Positions 26,720 through 35,804 of a stretch of 64,000 nt of DNA are shown here, piece by piece. A model generated the notes under the pieces. The model worked only from the letters and a program-made list of their open reading frames with translations. It searched no databases and was not told where the DNA came from. Both the position numbers and the translations under genes were made by a program. The DNA is taken from assembly GCF_014212135.1 (NCBI RefSeq), contig NZ_JACJVQ010000003.1:186001-250000 (forward strand). The letters are read 5' to 3'. The stretch comes from Cohnella thailandensis. Its GTDB lineage: Bacteria; Bacillota; Bacilli; Paenibacillales; Paenibacillaceae. Position 1 is the stretch's first letter. The number at the start of each line of letters is the position of its first letter.

Positions 26720-29700
26720 TTACGCTTGCTCCTTGTGCAGTGCGTCCAGTAGACGGACAATCAGAGTCAACGCTTCCGCGCGGGTTAAGCCTGCTTTGGC
26801 ATCGAATCGGTTATTGTCCTTGCCTTCCATGAGGCCTGCTTCCGCGACCGCCGCGATGGCTCCTCTCGCCCATGCCGGAATTTGGCTCGCATCCGCGAAG
26901 GTCAATGTCGGATTGGCGGAAGGCGTCAACTTAAGCGCTCGCGCGACGATGATCGCGATCTCCGCGCGGGTGATCGTATCGCCTGCCCCGAAGGTGGAAT
27001 CGGCATAGCCGGTCATCAAGCCGGCGCCGGCAACGCTCAGGATGTGCGGCTTCGCCCATGCCGGCAGCTTATCCGCATCGGATAATCCGGCCGAACCGGA
27101 AGCTGCCGCGTCCAGCTTCAACGCGCGGCTGAGGAACGCCGCGATCTCCGCGCGGGATACGGTCGCGTTCGGGCGGAAGCTGCCGTCCTCGAACCCTTGG
27201 GCAATGCCGAGCTCAACCGCCTTTTGAATCGCTGCCTCCGCCCAGTGCCCCTTCGTATCGCTGAAGGAGATCGTCGGTCCGGGATTCGCGCCCGGTTCGG
27301 TACCCGTTCCGGTGTCCGTGTCGGTTTCGGTGTCGGTGCCGGTGCCGGGAGTCGGAGCGGTCGGAGTCGTTCCAGGTCCGGGGTTCGTGCCCGGGTTCGA
27401 ACCCGGATCCGTGCCTGGATTCGTGCCTGGATCCGTACCAGGATTTGTTCCCGGGTCCGTTCCACCGCCCCCACTCTCGATCTTTTTTAACGTAGCGGCG
27501 TCAAGCTTCAATTGAATGTCGTACTCGTTAAAATAATGGACTGCCGGCCATTCGATCTTGACCCAACCGTCGATAACCTCGCTCAGATTGTTTACCGGGA
27601 AGGAAACCACGCGCGTGTTGGCCGCGGGATCGCGGCTGACGACCGTCGTAGCCGCGCCATTGAATTTTAGCGCCGTGATCTCCTTGTCCTGCTTCAGCGT
27701 AATGGATACGGTTAGCTTCGAACCGGAGACGTCCAGCCTAGCCGGAGTCGTCACGTAATCCTGCATGACGGAGGTCTCGTTCGTGCCGAATTTCAGGATT
27801 CGGTAGTCGATCGTGTAGGCGCCATCTTCGGGTTCCTTCACCGGTTCCGGCACGACCGTTGCCTTAAACGCGGCTGCCGCCGATTGCAGGGCGGCAAGCG
27901 CCGCATCGGTCTGCTGCTGCGAGCCCGGAATTCGGACCGCTTCCTCGCCGGCCGTATCGATGGCCAACTTGAAGGCAGCGATCGCTTGCGCCGGATATTG
28001 GCCCGGCTCGGTTCCCGCCTTAGCCGTCCGGAGCAAGGCGTTAGCTGCGGAGACGGCTTGCGATAACGCCGAGTTATCCACGCCGTTAAAGTTCAAGCGA
28101 ATGTCGTGAGTCGCCTGGTAAGCTCCTTGGGCGATTTTAACCTGGGCGTCTACCATGGCTCCCGGATTCTCCACTTTGAACTTTACCGTTCTTGTGTCGG
28201 CCTTTTCGTTCGCGCTCACAACAGCCGCGTCGACGTAATCGCCGTTCTGCTTGACCTTGAACTCGGGAATGATCGAACTGTCTTTAATCGTTAACGTTGC
28301 GTAGGTCTCCCCATTAACCGTAGAGAGGGAGGCCGGCTTCAACAAATAGCCGTCCATGGTCGAGAACGTTGCATACGTCGCGTGCGCGACCGAATAGTTC
28401 ACGCCTTGAAGAGTGCTTGCTTTAAAGGTATCTACCGCCGTTTGCAGAGCGGTTGCCGCTCCCGAGATCTCCAATCGGGTGGAGCCCAGATTAGCCGCTG
28501 TCGCTTTGGCGCTGTCTATAGCCGTTTGAAGAGCGGACCGCGCTTCCGACGGATATTGTCCCGGAGCGTTGCCTTCCGAGGTGTCGTCCAACAGCTCCTG
28601 CGCCTCGTCCGCCTTCGCGTCAAGCGCGGTCAACAGGCTTCCATTGAAGCTTAAATAGACGGTTTGGGTAACGGAAGGTTCGAGCGTCTTGAAGGTCAAC
28701 GGGATGATTCCGCTCGTGTTCGGCAAAGTAGCGTCTCTATTCTCCGTCAATTGCGTTGCCCAAGTGTCGCTCCCGCTCGCTCCGGGGATCTCGACCGCTT
28801 TATTGGAGGAGGCGGAGTACGCCCCGTCTTTGGTCGGCCGAGAGTAAGTGACCGAAGACTTGTCGACGTTGGCTATGTTCCTCCAGACGATGTGCTCATA
28901 GACGTAATAATTCGAGCGCAGCACATCCGCGTTATCTTCGAAGTAAGAAGCCAAGGAAGATTTGGTGCCGGCCTGAAGGCTATCCAGGACAATCAGCGGA
29001 ACCGTCTCCTTCGTAGTTAGGAAAGACTTGGCGGCGGCAAGCGACTTGCTCAATAGGTTCAAATGACTGTTTACCGTAAATTGAGTAGCCGATGCGCTGG
29101 CATGGACGCTGTTGGCCGCCGAAAGCGCGGATTTAAGGTTATCGGCGTTCGATTTGGGAGTTTCTCCTTCCCAGACGACAGCGTTATTGCCGTTGGCGGC
29201 GGTTCCCGTATGCGAACCTACGATTTTGATGTTATCGGCATAATCCGTCGCTTCCGTAATCAGCTGCTGCAACGCGGCCCGGTCGACCGCGACCTTCAGC
29301 CGTTCATGGTTCGCGAGGGCGGTAACGAGATCATTATAAGCTTGCGTAATTTGCTCCGGCGTCGCTTCCGCATCGTTGGCCGTCTCCTGCGCGCTCAAGA
29401 TAGCCGAGTAAAGCGACACTTTGGAACCCGGGTAATAATCGCCGTCGGCATACCCTTCCGTTGTCCCTTCATAAACCGATTGAACGACGGAGATCTGTTC
29501 GTCCAACTGCTCCAGGGCAGCCTCCGGAACTCCCGCGCCTCCGCCGCTGTCCGCGGGAATCAAGGGCAGCTTGGAGGTATCGAGCGAGAGCTGAACGTTA
29601 TACCAATTGTCGTAATTGATCGCTTTGACGATGATGTGCATCAGCATTTCGATTCTTTCCGTGAGGCTCTCGACCGGAACGCTGAAGGTAGCGTAGTATT

Positions 29701-30079
29701 CCTCCATGGGACTTCCAAAGAGATCTACTCCGGGCTCTGTCGAGAGCGGCGTGCTCTCGGTATAATCCGCCGGGTCGAGGCTCTTGCTCTTGCCGGGCGT
29801 CAAATGGCCGAAGTATCGGTACCATTCGTAATTATTCACCTTGAAGAGAAGAGTCATCTGACCGCCTTCGACGATCAGCTTGCCGGAGTTCAGCTCCATG
29901 AAAGCAGCCGCGGCCGAATTGTCCTCCGAATTATCCTTTAACGCCCGGAACGGAACCGAATATTCGCCATCCGGAACCTTAACGACGGTTGCAGCCGCTG
30001 CTTGTCCGATCTGCAACAGAGAGAATAACAGTCCTAACGCGACAAATAACGAGACCGATTTCTTGAATAACCTGTTCAA
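26720..30079 (-). CDS. Cell-surface heme-binding protein with NEAT domains and three SLH anchors
   Basis: About 1119 residues from a TTG with AGAGGAG nine bases upstream. A Sec signal peptide (RLFKKSVSLFVALGLLFSLL, cleavage near AQAAA) is followed by a NEAT domain (about 33-168, heme-binding YDNWY), FIVAR-like helical repeats, a second NEAT-like domain (about 545-660; the second Tyr of the pair is His, YQATH), and a third (about 742-868, YFNEY). A Gly-Thr-Asp-Pro-rich linker (870-935) leads to three SLH repeats (936-1119) that bind secondary wall polymer. NEAT domains with a YxxxY pair capture heme in Gram-positive iron acquisition. A perfect Fur box stands before the gene. No other heme-uptake gene is near. 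A fourth, degenerate NEAT-like segment (ending VTQTVYLSF) may exist. Confidence 0.88.
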   Translation of the reverse strand: MNRLFKKSVSLFVALGLLFSLLQIGQAAAATVVKVPDGEYSVPFRALKDNSEDNSAAAAFMELNSGKLIVEGGQMTLLFKVNNYEWYRYFGHLTPGKSKSLDPADYTESTPLSTEPGVDLFGSPMEEYYATFSVPVESLTERIEMLMHIIVKAINYDNWYNVQLSLDTSKLPLIPADSGGGAGVPEAALEQLDEQISVVQSVYEGTTEGYADGDYYPGSKVSLYSAILSAQETANDAEATPEQITQAYNDLVTALANHERLKVAVDRAALQQLITEATDYADNIKIVGSHTGTAANGNNAVVWEGETPKSNADNLKSALSAANSVHASASATQFTVNSHLNLLSKSLAAAKSFLTTKETVPLIVLDSLQAGTKSSLASYFEDNADVLRSNYYVYEHIVWRNIANVDKSSVTYSRPTKDGAYSASSNKAVEIPGASGSDTWATQLTENRDATLPNTSGIIPLTFKTLEPSVTQTVYLSFNGSLLTALDAKADEAQELLDDTSEGNAPGQYPSEARSALQTAIDSAKATAANLGSTRLEISGAATALQTAVDTFKASTLQGVNYSVAHATYATFSTMDGYLLKPASLSTVNGETYATLTIKDSSIIPEFKVKQNGDYVDAAVVSANEKADTRTVKFKVENPGAMVDAQVKIAQGAYQATHDIRLNFNGVDNSALSQAVSAANALLRTAKAGTEPGQYPAQAIAAFKLAIDTAGEEAVRIPGSQQQTDAALAALQSAAAAFKATVVPEPVKEPEDGAYTIDYRILKFGTNETSVMQDYVTTPARLDVSGSKLTVSITLKQDKEITALKFNGAATTVVSRDPAANTRVVSFPVNNLSEVIDGWVKIEWPAVHYFNEYDIQLKLDAATLKKIESGGGGTDPGTNPGTDPGTNPGTDPGSNPGTNPGPGTTPTAPTPGTGTDTETDTDTGTGTEPGANPGPTISFSDTKGHWAEAAIQKAVELGIAQGFEDGSFRPNATVSRAEIAAFLSRALKLDAAASGSAGLSDADKLPAWAKPHILSVAGAGLMTGYADSTFGAGDTITRAEIAIIVARALKLTPSANPTLTFADASQIPAWARGAIAAVAEAGLMEGKDNNRFDAKAGLTRAEALTLIVRLLDALHKEQA

Positions 30080-30193
30080 AACCGCACGCTCCTCTGAGAA
30101 AAAATAGATAGGTTCGATAAAGCTCCACTCCCTGGTTCTGCAATGGCTCCGGCGATGCGCCCCCTCTCTTGACGGTTTCTCGCCCACTAGAAA

Positions 30194-30208
30194 TGATAAT
30201 CATTATCA
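30194..30208. promoter_or_regulatory. Perfect 7-1-7 Fur box upstream of the NEAT-SLH gene
   Basis: TGATAAT-C-ATTATCA is exactly the 7-1-7 consensus for Fur in Bacillus. It lies about 115 bases before the TTG start of the NEAT-SLH gene and beyond the terminator of the ABC operon, so it belongs to the former. It predicts induction under iron limitation. Confidence 0.9.
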
Positions 30209-30218
30209 ATCAATGGGC

Positions 30219-30274
30219 AAAAAAAAGAAGCTAGCTCTGAACCGCCATACGGCGGATATATTCAGAGCTAGCTT
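30219..30274 (-). terminator. Terminator of the organophosphate/sugar ABC operon
   Basis: A 14-base perfect inverted repeat, AAGCTAGCTCTGAA and TTCAGAGCTAGCTT, holds an inner CCGCC/GGCGG hairpin. On the minus strand it ends in C-T8. Confidence 0.9.
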
Positions 30275-30333
30275 ACTCAGCGATTATGAACGGAGCATGA
30301 ATTTTACATTACGTTTTTCTCGGCCGCCTATTC

Positions 30334-31152
30334 TTACTTCATCCCGTACCGTACGAAGGAATCCACGATCTGCCTCTGCAGAAGAATGTAGATCAGCAGA
30401 ATCGGAATGCACGCGGCCGTCGCCGCTGCCATAAGCGAGCCCCACATATTCGTGTCCGAATTGACGAACAGCCGGAGCCCGATCTCGATCGGGGCGTTCT
30501 CCATCTCCTTGGTGATCAGCATGGGCCACAAATATTCGCTCCAGCCGTTCAGGAACAAGATGATGCCGAGAGAGGCCACCATGGATTTGATATTCGGCAG
30601 AATCAGCTTCACCAGAATGCCGAAGTCGCTTAGTCCGTCGATGCTGGCCGCTTCAATCAGCACTCTCGGAAACGATTGAAAGCTCTGATACAGCGATAGA
30701 ATGGCGAACGTCGAGACGGCGTACGGCAGCACAATACCCATGATATTCTCGTTGAGCCCCATACTGTTCACAAGCGAATAATTCGGGACCATGACCGCTT
30801 GATAAGGGATCAGCCAGGTCAAGCTGAGAATAGAGAAGATAAGCCCCTGGCCGCGGAACCGCCACCGGACGAGCGCATAAGCCGCGAGCAGGCTCGTCGC
30901 CATCTGGAAGACGCCTGTCATAATGGCGATGCTGAACGAGTTGAGCATCATGCGGAATATCGGCATCTCGTCAAAAGCATAGGTAAAGTTGGTCAAGACC
31001 GGCTTGTGCGGAAACATCGACGCCGTGAAGATCTCCGACTCGTTCTTGAACGCCGAGATCAGCATCCAATACAGCGGGAATACCGCGATCACGCACATGA
31101 GAGCGAGCAATCCATGCTGCACGAGCGTTAACGCCGGCGAACGCTTATTCAT
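30334..31152 (-). CDS. Carbohydrate ABC transporter permease (MalG/UgpE type)
   Basis: 272 residues with six membrane segments, coupling loop IEAASIDGLSDFGILVKLILP, and the typical terminal IVDSFVRYGMK. The ATG at 31152 has GAGGAG seven bases upstream; an 11-residue longer ORF is not supported. Partner of the permease gene 22 bases upstream. The preceding binding protein and phosphatase genes suggest uptake of a phosphorylated or diester compound, as in Ugp systems. Confidence 0.92.
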   Translation of the reverse strand: MNKRSPALTLVQHGLLALMCVIAVFPLYWMLISAFKNESEIFTASMFPHKPVLTNFTYAFDEMPIFRMMLNSFSIAIMTGVFQMATSLLAAYALVRWRFRGQGLIFSILSLTWLIPYQAVMVPNYSLVNSMGLNENIMGIVLPYAVSTFAILSLYQSFQSFPRVLIEAASIDGLSDFGILVKLILPNIKSMVASLGIILFLNGWSEYLWPMLITKEMENAPIEIGLRLFVNSDTNMWGSLMAAATAACIPILLIYILLQRQIVDSFVRYGMK

Positions 31153-31174
31153 GGTAGATCTCCTCTCTCTTGTG

Positions 31175-32146
31175 CTAGTTGTCATAGAAGCTCAGCTTCC
31201 GGGACAGAGCATTCAGTCCCAGTGCGATCAGCCCGAACACCACGAAGAAAACAAGGGCTGCCGCCGAGCTAAAGCCGACGTTCATGTTTGCGAATGCGTT
31301 CTTGTACATCTCGTAGTATACGTTCGTCGAGGATCCGTAAGGTCCGCCGGCGGTCAGCATGTCAATGTACGCGAATGTCCATTGGCTGGCGAACAGAATG
31401 CTCATCGTCAGCATGAACAGGACCATCGGGGAGACGAGCGGCGCCGTAATGCGAATGAATACTCGGAATTTTCCGGCGCCGTCGATGCTCGCAGCCTCAT
31501 AATATTCCCGATTGATGCCGGTAAGCGCCGAAGAGAACATGAGCACCGCGAATCCAATCATTTTCCAACCGGTAATGAACAGAATGATCCACTTCGCCCA
31601 TTGCGCATCGGAGAAAAAGGCGATCGGCCGATCGACGACGTTCAGCTTCAGCAGAAGGTTATTGACGAGCCCGTTCGACGGATGGAAGAGCCAGCGCCAG
31701 ATGGCTCCGACGGACACGGGGGCGAGAATCATCGGGATAAAGAAGATCGCCCGGTAGAAATTCTTCGACTTGCCCTTCATCCCGTCCGTCACGACGGCGA
31801 GGATAAGCGGGATTACAATCGAGAAGGGCAGCAGCCCAACCGTATAGAAGACGGTGTTCCCGATCGAATGGACGAAGGAGTCCGTCCGGAACAATCGGGT
31901 AAAGTTATCGAAGCCGACGAAGGTCGGCTCCGTACCGGGAACCATGCCCCACTTCTGGAAAGCCAGATAGCACGTATAGAGGAGCGGCCTGTACATCCAG
32001 ATAATAAGCAGCACGATCGCGGGCAGAAGGTACAAGTACGGCTTCAACCGCCGCATCAACAGAGCTCGTCGGCTGACGGAGGCGTGTGTTGCCGAAGCGG
32101 TCCCCGCCAAGGGAGGGATTACGGCAGTCGGTTCCATATGGCTCAT
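31175..32146 (-). CDS. Carbohydrate ABC transporter permease (MalF/UgpA type)
   Basis: 323 residues, six membrane segments, starting with a short cytoplasmic tail and RLKPYLYLLPAIVLLIIWMY. Coupling loop YYEAASIDGAGKFRVFIRIT. The ATG at 32146 follows AAAGGAG by 12 bases; the GTG at 32170 lies upstream of that site. Second component of the importer, between the binding protein and the MalG-type permease. Confidence 0.9.
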   Translation of the reverse strand: MSHMEPTAVIPPLAGTASATHASVSRRALLMRRLKPYLYLLPAIVLLIIWMYRPLLYTCYLAFQKWGMVPGTEPTFVGFDNFTRLFRTDSFVHSIGNTVFYTVGLLPFSIVIPLILAVVTDGMKGKSKNFYRAIFFIPMILAPVSVGAIWRWLFHPSNGLVNNLLLKLNVVDRPIAFFSDAQWAKWIILFITGWKMIGFAVLMFSSALTGINREYYEAASIDGAGKFRVFIRITAPLVSPMVLFMLTMSILFASQWTFAYIDMLTAGGPYGSSTNVYYEMYKNAFANMNVGFSSAAALVFFVVFGLIALGLNALSRKLSFYDN

Positions 32147-32178
32147 GGCGGAAGATAGCTCCTTTCCCACAGGATGGG

Positions 32179-33549
32179 TTATTGCTGAAGCATGTCGTTA
32201 ATTTGGTCTTGCGCTTGGGTCAGCGTCTCCCTCACATCGGCGTCCGTCGAGACAGCCTTCACGATCGCGTCGGTGAATGCCGTAGCGATCTCGGTCGCAT
32301 ACTCTCCGGGCCAGATTGCAACCGGTTGAATGCGGTCGAGCTGCGCTAGATTGACGCGATACAGCGGATTCTGGTCGACGAAGTCCTTCAGGCCGTTCGG
32401 ATCGTCTGCCAGCGCCGTCCGCAGCGGCAGGTAGCCGACTTTGGAGGTGATGATCGTATAACCGCGATCCCCGGTCACGAATTTAACGAACTCCCAGATC
32501 GCCGCAGCCTTGATGTCGCTGTCCGGACGAACCGCCAACATGCTGCCGGAGTTGACCGGAACGGACGGCTTGTCTCCGAATTGCGGCATTTGGGCCCCAT
32601 ACACTTGCCAGCCGGCGGCTTCGGAAGCGCTCTTGATGCCGCTGTACACGGACGTCGACTGAAGGAACATCCCCAGATTGCCTGCCATGAACTGCTCCGT
32701 TACTTCCGAATCGGTGCCCACTGCATGCGCGCCGCTGTGATAGAGGTCTTTCCACATTTGAATGGCTTCGATGCCCTCGTCGCTCGCGAACTCGGCCGAC
32801 TTGCGGTCGTCGGCTATCACTTTGCCTCCGTTGCTCAGGATAACGCCTTCCGTCGTCCAGCCGTTGTTCGGAGCAAGCCCGAAGCCGTCCTTGCCCGTCT
32901 TCTCCTTGATCTGCAGAGCCGCTGCCTTCACATCGTCCCAAGTCTTCGGCGGGTTGTTAGGGTCCAGGCCCGCATCTTGGAACAGCTTGCCGTTCATGAA
33001 CAGGATCGGCGTGCTGAACGTAAAGGCCAGACCGTACATCTTGCCATCGATCTTGCCCAGCGCCTGCGCGTTCGGGGAGATGCCTTGCAGGTGCGATTCC
33101 AGCTCATCCTTCGGGAAGACATCCTCGAAAGCCTTGAAGCCTAACGTCTGGCGGGAGCTGTCCATGGTAGCGAATCCGTGCTGGACGATATCGACCTGCT
33201 TGCCGGCCTGAATATCCGTTTTCCATTGCGTTAAGGTCGTATCCGCGATCCCTTCGACGATAACGCCCTTCTCCTTGCCGACCGTTTCGTTAAACTCGTT
33301 GAGCAGCTCTTCCATTCCTGCCTTCATGGTCGGATAAGCGAGGCTGTAGCTGTAGAACGTAACCTTCGTCGGGTTCGCCGGATCGAGCGCCGGAAGCTCC
33401 GCGCTTGCGGATGCCTCCGCAGGCTCCGAAGCGTTGCCCGCAGCCGCGGCGTTCGAGTCGTTATTGTTGCCCGAGCTGCCGCAAGCGGTTAATCCGAATG
33501 CCGTCGTAAGCGCCAAGATAAGGCTTGCTCCCTTTTTCCAACCTTGCAT
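32179..33549 (-). CDS. ABC transporter substrate-binding lipoprotein (UgpB-like family 1)
   Basis: 456 residues. Lipobox LTAC after MQGWKKGASLILALTTAFG. The mature protein has the family 1 solute-binding pattern: VTFYSYSLAYPTMKAGMEEL, IDGKMYGLAFTFSTPILFMN, TWDDVKAAALQIKEKTGK, MAGNLGMFLQSTSVYSGI, and a tail with typical EYATEIATAFTDAIVK. Ligand not evident. The two hydrolases just upstream (IphP phosphatase, metallophosphoesterase) favour a phosphate-containing compound. Confidence 0.92.
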   Translation of the reverse strand: MQGWKKGASLILALTTAFGLTACGSSGNNNDSNAAAAGNASEPAEASASAELPALDPANPTKVTFYSYSLAYPTMKAGMEELLNEFNETVGKEKGVIVEGIADTTLTQWKTDIQAGKQVDIVQHGFATMDSSRQTLGFKAFEDVFPKDELESHLQGISPNAQALGKIDGKMYGLAFTFSTPILFMNGKLFQDAGLDPNNPPKTWDDVKAAALQIKEKTGKDGFGLAPNNGWTTEGVILSNGGKVIADDRKSAEFASDEGIEAIQMWKDLYHSGAHAVGTDSEVTEQFMAGNLGMFLQSTSVYSGIKSASEAAGWQVYGAQMPQFGDKPSVPVNSGSMLAVRPDSDIKAAAIWEFVKFVTGDRGYTIITSKVGYLPLRTALADDPNGLKDFVDQNPLYRVNLAQLDRIQPVAIWPGEYATEIATAFTDAIVKAVSTDADVRETLTQAQDQINDMLQQ

Positions 33550-33585
33550 GTTGAATAAGACCCCCTTGAGTTTATGAACCTTGGA

Positions 33586-34374
33586 TTATTCCAGACAGTA
33601 TGCTTGAATGCGGGCGCGGACGGATTCGTCGATGCCGAATTCTTCCGCCAAATAACGTTCGAACGTTCCGTAGGCCTGCTCGATGCTTCGCAGGGAGGCC
33701 TTCAGATACCGCTCCCGAAGGAGCATCGCTTCTCCTAGAGCTTGCAGCTCCTCCGCCGAGACGTACTTGGAAGCCGCCTCGAACATCGACCGGTTGAAGC
33801 CTTGAAGCGTATCGTTGGAGTACAAATAATCCTCCAGGATCGTCTCGTACGGCACGCCAAGCGTCATCAGGATAAGCATGCTTCCGACTCCCGTGCGGTC
33901 CCGGCCGCCGGCGCAATGATGCACGAGCGGCAGATTCGTCTCGGGCTCGCTCAGCAGCGCCATCAGCTTCTTGTAGGAGGCGTTGCCGACCGGAAGCTGA
34001 ACGTACAGCTTCTCCAGCATGTCTTCGGTGAACGCTTTATGATGGCCGCTTGCCAGCATCTGCTCCATCGTGACGTGCGGCGCATGCTCGGCGGCTTCGT
34101 TCGCGGGCACGCGGACATTGACCGCTTCGCCGATCGCCGGATCGGGCTTCTCCTCCGCTTCGCCGCGGTTGCGGTAATCGAAGACGGTCCTCATGCCGAT
34201 CGGCTTCAGGTACAGATGGTCTTCCTCCGTCAGCCCGGTCAGCTCGGCGGCGCGGAACAGCAGTCCCGGCTTTACCGTTCGGCCGTCCGCCGCGCGCAAG
34301 CCGCCCATATCGCGGAAGTTAAAGGCTCCTTGAAGCGGAAGAAGCGTGCTTCTCGTAACGTGCTGCGTGGTCAT
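33586..34374 (-). CDS. Tyrosine-protein phosphatase, IphP/family 3 type
   Basis: 262 residues. The P-loop HCAGGRDRTG (Cys154, Arg160) is the C-X5-R signature of IphP/Siw14-like dual-specificity phosphatases, and the N-terminal FNFRDMGGLRAADGRTVKPG and FDYRNRGEAEEKPDP are typical of this family. No signal peptide, so cytoplasmic. These enzymes remove phosphate from protein tyrosine or from phosphoinositides and sugar phosphates. It lies 36 bases ahead of the binding-protein gene, in one operon with the importer, which points to a small-molecule substrate. Confidence 0.9.
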   Translation of the reverse strand: MTTQHVTRSTLLPLQGAFNFRDMGGLRAADGRTVKPGLLFRAAELTGLTEEDHLYLKPIGMRTVFDYRNRGEAEEKPDPAIGEAVNVRVPANEAAEHAPHVTMEQMLASGHHKAFTEDMLEKLYVQLPVGNASYKKLMALLSEPETNLPLVHHCAGGRDRTGVGSMLILMTLGVPYETILEDYLYSNDTLQGFNRSMFEAASKYVSAEELQALGEAMLLRERYLKASLRSIEQAYGTFERYLAEEFGIDESVRARIQAYCLE

Positions 34375-34446
34375 GGGGAGTGCCTCCGTTGTTATTAATC
34401 ATAAAAATTCGAATTGTAGCCGTTGCGGGAGAAGGCTCCGTGCGCT

Positions 34447-34635
34447 TACGGACATACAGTCCGTTAGAACGGCTTATTGGCCCTCTCCGGTTTCTAACGG
34501 ACACAGGAAGCCCTTAGAACCGCACGATCGGCTTTAAGGCGCCTTTGAGGCCTTCTAACGGACTGGATGTCCGTTACGTTTCCGGTTCGCGATTTTACGA
34601 CGTTTAAGAGTCGCCTATGTCCGTTAGCCGGGCCA
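34447..34635. repeat. Cluster of TCCGTTAGA palindromic repeats in an intergenic gap
   Basis: The gap between the phosphatase and metallophosphoesterase genes holds several copies of the word GTCCGTTAGAAC in alternating orientations (near 34457, 34491, 34552, 34569, 34618). Opposed copies form potential hairpins such as TCTAACGGAC...GTCCGTTA. No ORF with a binding site is seen in 34375-34673. Confidence 0.6.
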
Positions 34636-34673
34636 GCGTCCTATCGGTAACAGAGGGACGCCGCGCCGATCGA

Positions 34674-35507
34674 TCAGTGCTGAGCGGCAAGCAGGGAGAT
34701 CGGGAAGCGCACCAGCTCCTCGCGGGCCGTCGGAATCTCGACCGTGCGGACCGTGATGCCTTCGCCGGCATTCACGCTGACGACGTTATAGCTAATCGCA
34801 TTGATCATCGCGTAGTTGTCTTGATCCGCCAGTTCGCCGGCGAACGCCGTTCCGGATGCCGCGACGGCGCAGATTCCGCGGAAGGTGCCGACGTTGTTCG
34901 AATGAACGTGGCCAGCCATCACGCCGATGACGTCCGTTCCCGCGATCAGATCGCCGAATCGCCCTCTGTTCTTAAGCAGGTGGTCGCCGGGCATGCCTTC
35001 GATCGCCAGGACGGGATGGTGGATGCCGACGATCGTCCCTTGCGGAGCCGGCTCCTTCAGCTGGGCCTCGAGCCAGCCAAGCTGCCGCTCGTCCAGTTCG
35101 CCGGAATGGCTTCCCGGGATTTGCGTGTTCAACCCGATGAGGCGCAGTCCGTCGTACATGAACGAGTAGAAGTAAGGCTCTTCGGAAGAGGACTCCATCA
35201 GGTAGCCCTCGCGGAAAGGACCGCGGTGGTCGTGATTGCCGAGCACGACATGGACCGGAGCGCCGATCAGCTCGGAGCATTCGTCCAGCACCGTGCGGAT
35301 GTAGGCATAATCCGCGGAATCCCCTTCATGGGACAGGTCGCCCGTGATCAGGACGAATGCCGGCTTCACGCCGGATTCCTTCGCGTGCTTGAATACTTTC
35401 CTAACGTTGTCCGCCATGTGAACCTTCGAGAACAATCCGTCTTGCTTGCCAGCCGCGTTCATGTGAGTGTCCGTCAGGTGAATGAATTTGAGATTTTCTT
35501 GGGTCAT
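34674..35507 (-). CDS. Metallophosphoesterase (CpdA/GpdQ-like)
   Basis: 277 residues. Metal-binding blocks in order: FIHLTDTHMN, LITGDLSHEG, VLGNHDHRG, IVGIHHPVLAIEG and GVMAGHVHSNN, the calcineurin-like set of cyclic-nucleotide and glycerophosphodiester phosphodiesterases. The ATG at 35507 has GGAGG seven bases upstream and is favoured over an ATG two codons earlier. Same strand as the phosphatase and ABC genes, so it could hydrolyse the imported diester. No signal peptide. Confidence 0.9.
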   Translation of the reverse strand: MTQENLKFIHLTDTHMNAAGKQDGLFSKVHMADNVRKVFKHAKESGVKPAFVLITGDLSHEGDSADYAYIRTVLDECSELIGAPVHVVLGNHDHRGPFREGYLMESSSEEPYFYSFMYDGLRLIGLNTQIPGSHSGELDERQLGWLEAQLKEPAPQGTIVGIHHPVLAIEGMPGDHLLKNRGRFGDLIAGTDVIGVMAGHVHSNNVGTFRGICAVAASGTAFAGELADQDNYAMINAISYNVVSVNAGEGITVRTVEIPTAREELVRFPISLLAAQH

Positions 35508-35744
35508 GATCATTACCTCCGATTTTGGGTAGATTTCATGCTTGGCATTAGGGCGACAGCTTTTGATGTTCAACTTGTATACAAGAATTATTCATCTTGT
35601 ATGTAAACCTGGAATAAACGGAGGTCTCGGCTTCTGTTAATCCTGATTTTCTTTCGTTAACCGCCCATAGACCTTTATTTAACAGATATCCGAGCCCGGA
35701 TTGTCGCCTCGCGTCGCCCTCGATCGGCGATTTGAAGGGAATGT

Positions 35745-35780
35745 CAAAAAACCTCGGAAACCCGTTCTAGGGTTCCGAGG
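35745..35780 (-). terminator. Terminator of the gntR gene
   Basis: CCTCGGAA and TTCCGAGG with an inner CCC/GGG form a stem; on the minus strand it is followed by TTTTTT. Confidence 0.88.
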
Positions 35781-35804
35781 CTCCGAGGTCAGATGTCTCA
35801 AGTA

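Noticed and set aside
27290..27480. Repetitive GTGCCTGGATCCG-like array, considered as a CRISPR or tandem repeat
   Set aside because: It codes in frame for the Gly-Thr-Asp-Pro linker of the SLH protein and has no spacer-repeat pattern.
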